Shown here piece by piece: positions 62,452 to 64,000 of a stretch of DNA of 64,000 bases. The position numbers and the translations under genes are program-made. The notes beneath the pieces are model-generated. The model searched no databases and was not told the origin of the DNA. It worked only from the letters and a program-made list of their open reading frames with translations. Source of the DNA: Sinorhizobium sp. B11 (GTDB lineage Bacteria > Pseudomonadota > Alphaproteobacteria > Rhizobiales > Rhizobiaceae); the NCBI GenBank assembly GCA_039725955.1, contig CP091034.1:186001-250000 (forward strand). The letters run 5' to 3'. Every line of letters begins with the position of its first letter. Position 1 is the stretch's first letter.

Positions 62452-63534
62452 ATGAAGACATTTTCTCAATCTATGAGCGATTACGAGGCGTGGCTGGGAC
62501 ACGAGCTGCAGGGCGAGCTCGTACAGGAGGGTATCGACGAGAAACACAGGAAGATGCGCGAAGAGGCATTCTCCTTCCTGCGCGCTACCTACTGGCGCTG
62601 GGCGGAAATCATCTACGCCGTGAGGCCGGAGCTTGCCGATATGCCGCAAGTGTTGTCGATCGGCGATACCCACCTGGAGAATTTCGGTACCTGGCGCGAT
62701 ATCGAGGGGCGGCTGGTCTGGGGCGCCAATGATTTCGACGACGCGGCGATCATGCCCTATGGCCTGGATCTTGTCCGGCTGGTCGCAAGCGCCATTCTGG
62801 CTCAGCCGGATGCCGGGATTTCCGGCAGGGCGATCGCCGAACTCACTCTCGCTGGATATGTGCGCGGACTTGAACATGCGAGCCCGATCGTCCTGGAGCG
62901 CGATCATCCCTGGCTGCGCGACAAGCTGCTGCTTTCGGAGGATGAGCGGAAGGAATTCTGGAAGAAATGGGACAAACACAAGCCCGGCGAAAAGCCAGCC
63001 CCCGGCCGTTTTGTTGATGCACTGAGGAATGCTTTGCCGAGAGGCGCAGGAAGTTCTACGCCCTTGCCCGTGAAGAAGAAGGGAACGGGCAGCCTCGGGC
63101 GGCCACGTTTCGTCGCCTATGTGAAGGAATGGCGTGGTGGGCCTGTGCTGCGTGAAGCCAAGGCGCTCGTGCCCTCGGCATGGTCGCTCGCAAGATCGGG
63201 AGATCACGTCATCAGAACAGGCGTCATCGCCGCCGGGCGCATGCGCAGCCCAGATCCTCATTTCGCTGTGTCGGGCCGAATTCTTGTCCGCCGGCTTTCG
63301 CCGAACAGCCGCAAGATCGAGATCGAGAGCGATGCGAAGACGCTCTTGGATGGCGCCATGCTGGAACTGATGGGATTCGAGATCGCCAACTGCCATTCGG
63401 ATGACGCGGCAAGTGCTGCGGCTATTCGCAATGACCTGCATTCCCGCGGTGAGGACTGGCTCTATGAGGCGGCGCGGGCAGCCGCCGAAGTCACTGAAAA
63501 GGAATGGAAAGACTACCGCACGAGTGCCGGCTGA
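62452..63534 (+). CDS. DUF2252 family (kinase-like fold) protein
   Basis: A 360-residue protein of DUF2252, distantly related to aminoglycoside-phosphotransferase-like kinases. The signature motifs are VLSIGDTHLENFGTW (about 66-80, resembling the catalytic GDxHxxN loop) and WGANDFDDAAIMPYGLDL (about 90-107, resembling the metal-binding D-F-D). The remaining parts (RFVAYVKEWRGGPVLREAKA) are conserved in the family but of unknown role. The ATG lies after a GGGCGAGCC leader. Its 3' end overlaps the convergent DUF1513 gene by 22 bases. Confidence 0.82.
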   Translation: MKTFSQSMSDYEAWLGHELQGELVQEGIDEKHRKMREEAFSFLRATYWRWAEIIYAVRPELADMPQVLSIGDTHLENFGTWRDIEGRLVWGANDFDDAAIMPYGLDLVRLVASAILAQPDAGISGRAIAELTLAGYVRGLEHASPIVLERDHPWLRDKLLLSEDERKEFWKKWDKHKPGEKPAPGRFVDALRNALPRGAGSSTPLPVKKKGTGSLGRPRFVAYVKEWRGGPVLREAKALVPSAWSLARSGDHVIRTGVIAAGRMRSPDPHFAVSGRILVRRLSPNSRKIEIESDAKTLLDGAMLELMGFEIANCHSDDAASAAAIRNDLHSRGEDWLYEAARAAAEVTEKEWKDYRTSAG

Positions 63535-64000
63535 GTGATCCGCACGATATGCTGATCCCAGGCGACATCGCTATGAGCCGACAGGAAATCGCCATCATAA
63601 GAGGAAACGGCAAAACCGCCGGGAGCAGGCGCGATTCCCGCGGCATCGCGAACGCTGTCCTCGCGCAGCACATTGCCGGTTTTCGCATCGATGGTGACAG
63701 ATGCGCCGCCGACCGGCGAAGTGACGCCGACCAGACCTTCCTTTCGATTGACTGCGATCGCCCCGACATAATTGGCAAGCCGCCGGGTCGTTTCCTCGGG
63801 CAAATCGATGAAAACAAGATCCTCACCCCTGGCGAAATGTCCAACGAGCGGCGGCAGGTCCTTCCTATGGCCCTCATACTGGCAGGCGAACCAGATGCGA
63901 CCGTTGGCCTCGAGATCGACATGGCGTGTCGAGACCGACGACCATTGCGGCGGTAGCGTATGCTTTTCGATCAGCGTGCCGGTCGCCGCATCGATCAGCG
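63513..64000 (-). CDS. DUF1513 family protein, partial (C-terminus)
   Basis: The C-terminal 162 residues of a protein that continues beyond the right edge. Translation includes VDLEANGRIWFACQYEGHRK, PLVGHFARGEDLVFIDLPEE, NYVGAIAVNRKEGLVG and APAPGGFAVSSYDGDF, a beta-propeller-like repeat pattern typical of DUF1513. In rhizobia this family is usually encoded beside the EfeUOB-type iron uptake or imelysin genes and is exported. Its end overlaps DUF2252 by 22 bases, an uncommonly long tail overlap. Confidence 0.75.
   Translation of the reverse strand, partial: LIDAATGTLIEKHTLPPQWSSVSTRHVDLEANGRIWFACQYEGHRKDLPPLVGHFARGEDLVFIDLPEETTRRLANYVGAIAVNRKEGLVGVTSPVGGASVTIDAKTGNVLREDSVRDAAGIAPAPGGFAVSSYDGDFLSAHSDVAWDQHIVRITQPALVR

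Overview
The window looks like chromosomal DNA of a fast-growing Rhizobiaceae bacterium (Rhizobium/Agrobacterium group). The evidence is uniformly high GC, ATG or GTG starts with purine-rich ribosome binding sites, and typical rhizobial families: a BA14K protein, a BTLCP peptidase, the membrane ferritin MbfA with an Irr-type palindrome, a PecS/PecM pair and a DUF1513 protein. No insertion sequence, integrase, phage gene or CRISPR array was seen.

Layout. 1-1.4 kb: the start of a phosphotransferase/aminotransferase-type protein, then purU. 1.6-7.2 kb: an exopolysaccharide module on the minus strand (secreted GH5 glycanase, Wzy/ExoQ-like polymerase, frameshifted acyltransferase), with a divergent Wzz/GumC-like chain-length protein. 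7.3-17.4 kb: a surface-glycan locus with three glycosyltransferases, two SDR enzymes, a ColD-like PLP dehydratase carrying His for Lys, a GDP-fucose/colitose synthase, a C-methyltransferase homologue with an altered active site, a Gfo/Idh/MocA oxidoreductase and a terminal GT-like protein. It ends near a tRNA-Leu(CAG).

18-33 kb: mixed housekeeping and accessory genes. These are BA14K, a SelW-like protein, a GH25 lipoprotein, a methyltransferase, a frameshifted GlxA-type regulator, lepA, tenA with an XRE-cupin regulator, GNAT, a frameshifted HAD gene, an acetylpolyamine amidohydrolase, recX, an EamA transporter, truncated haemoglobin divergent from mbfA, a BTLCP peptidase and an alpha/beta hydrolase. 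33.4-38.6 kb: the translation block infC (ATT start), rpmI-rplT, pheS-pheT, with clear terminators.

38.6-64 kb: stress and sugar enzymes, a membrane glycosylation group (GtrA, Dpm1-like GT, GT-C protein), xseA, a quinone reductase-like flavoprotein, pecS/pecM, an M29 aminopeptidase, GST with a MarR regulator, ybaK, an ArsC-like protein, phnX with an FAD oxidoreductase, an aspartoacylase-like hydrolase, a 2H phosphoesterase, an orphan ParA, guaA, an MTA/SAH nucleosidase with a hotdog thioesterase, DUF2252 and a partial DUF1513 gene.

The most unusual material is the 7-17 kb glycan locus. It appears to encode a 3,6-dideoxy-hexose branch from GDP-4-keto-6-deoxymannose plus a second sugar modification. 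Three otherwise conserved genes carry single-base frameshifts; sequencing error, slippage or decay cannot be told apart from sequence alone. Several divergent gene pairs have visible operator palindromes.
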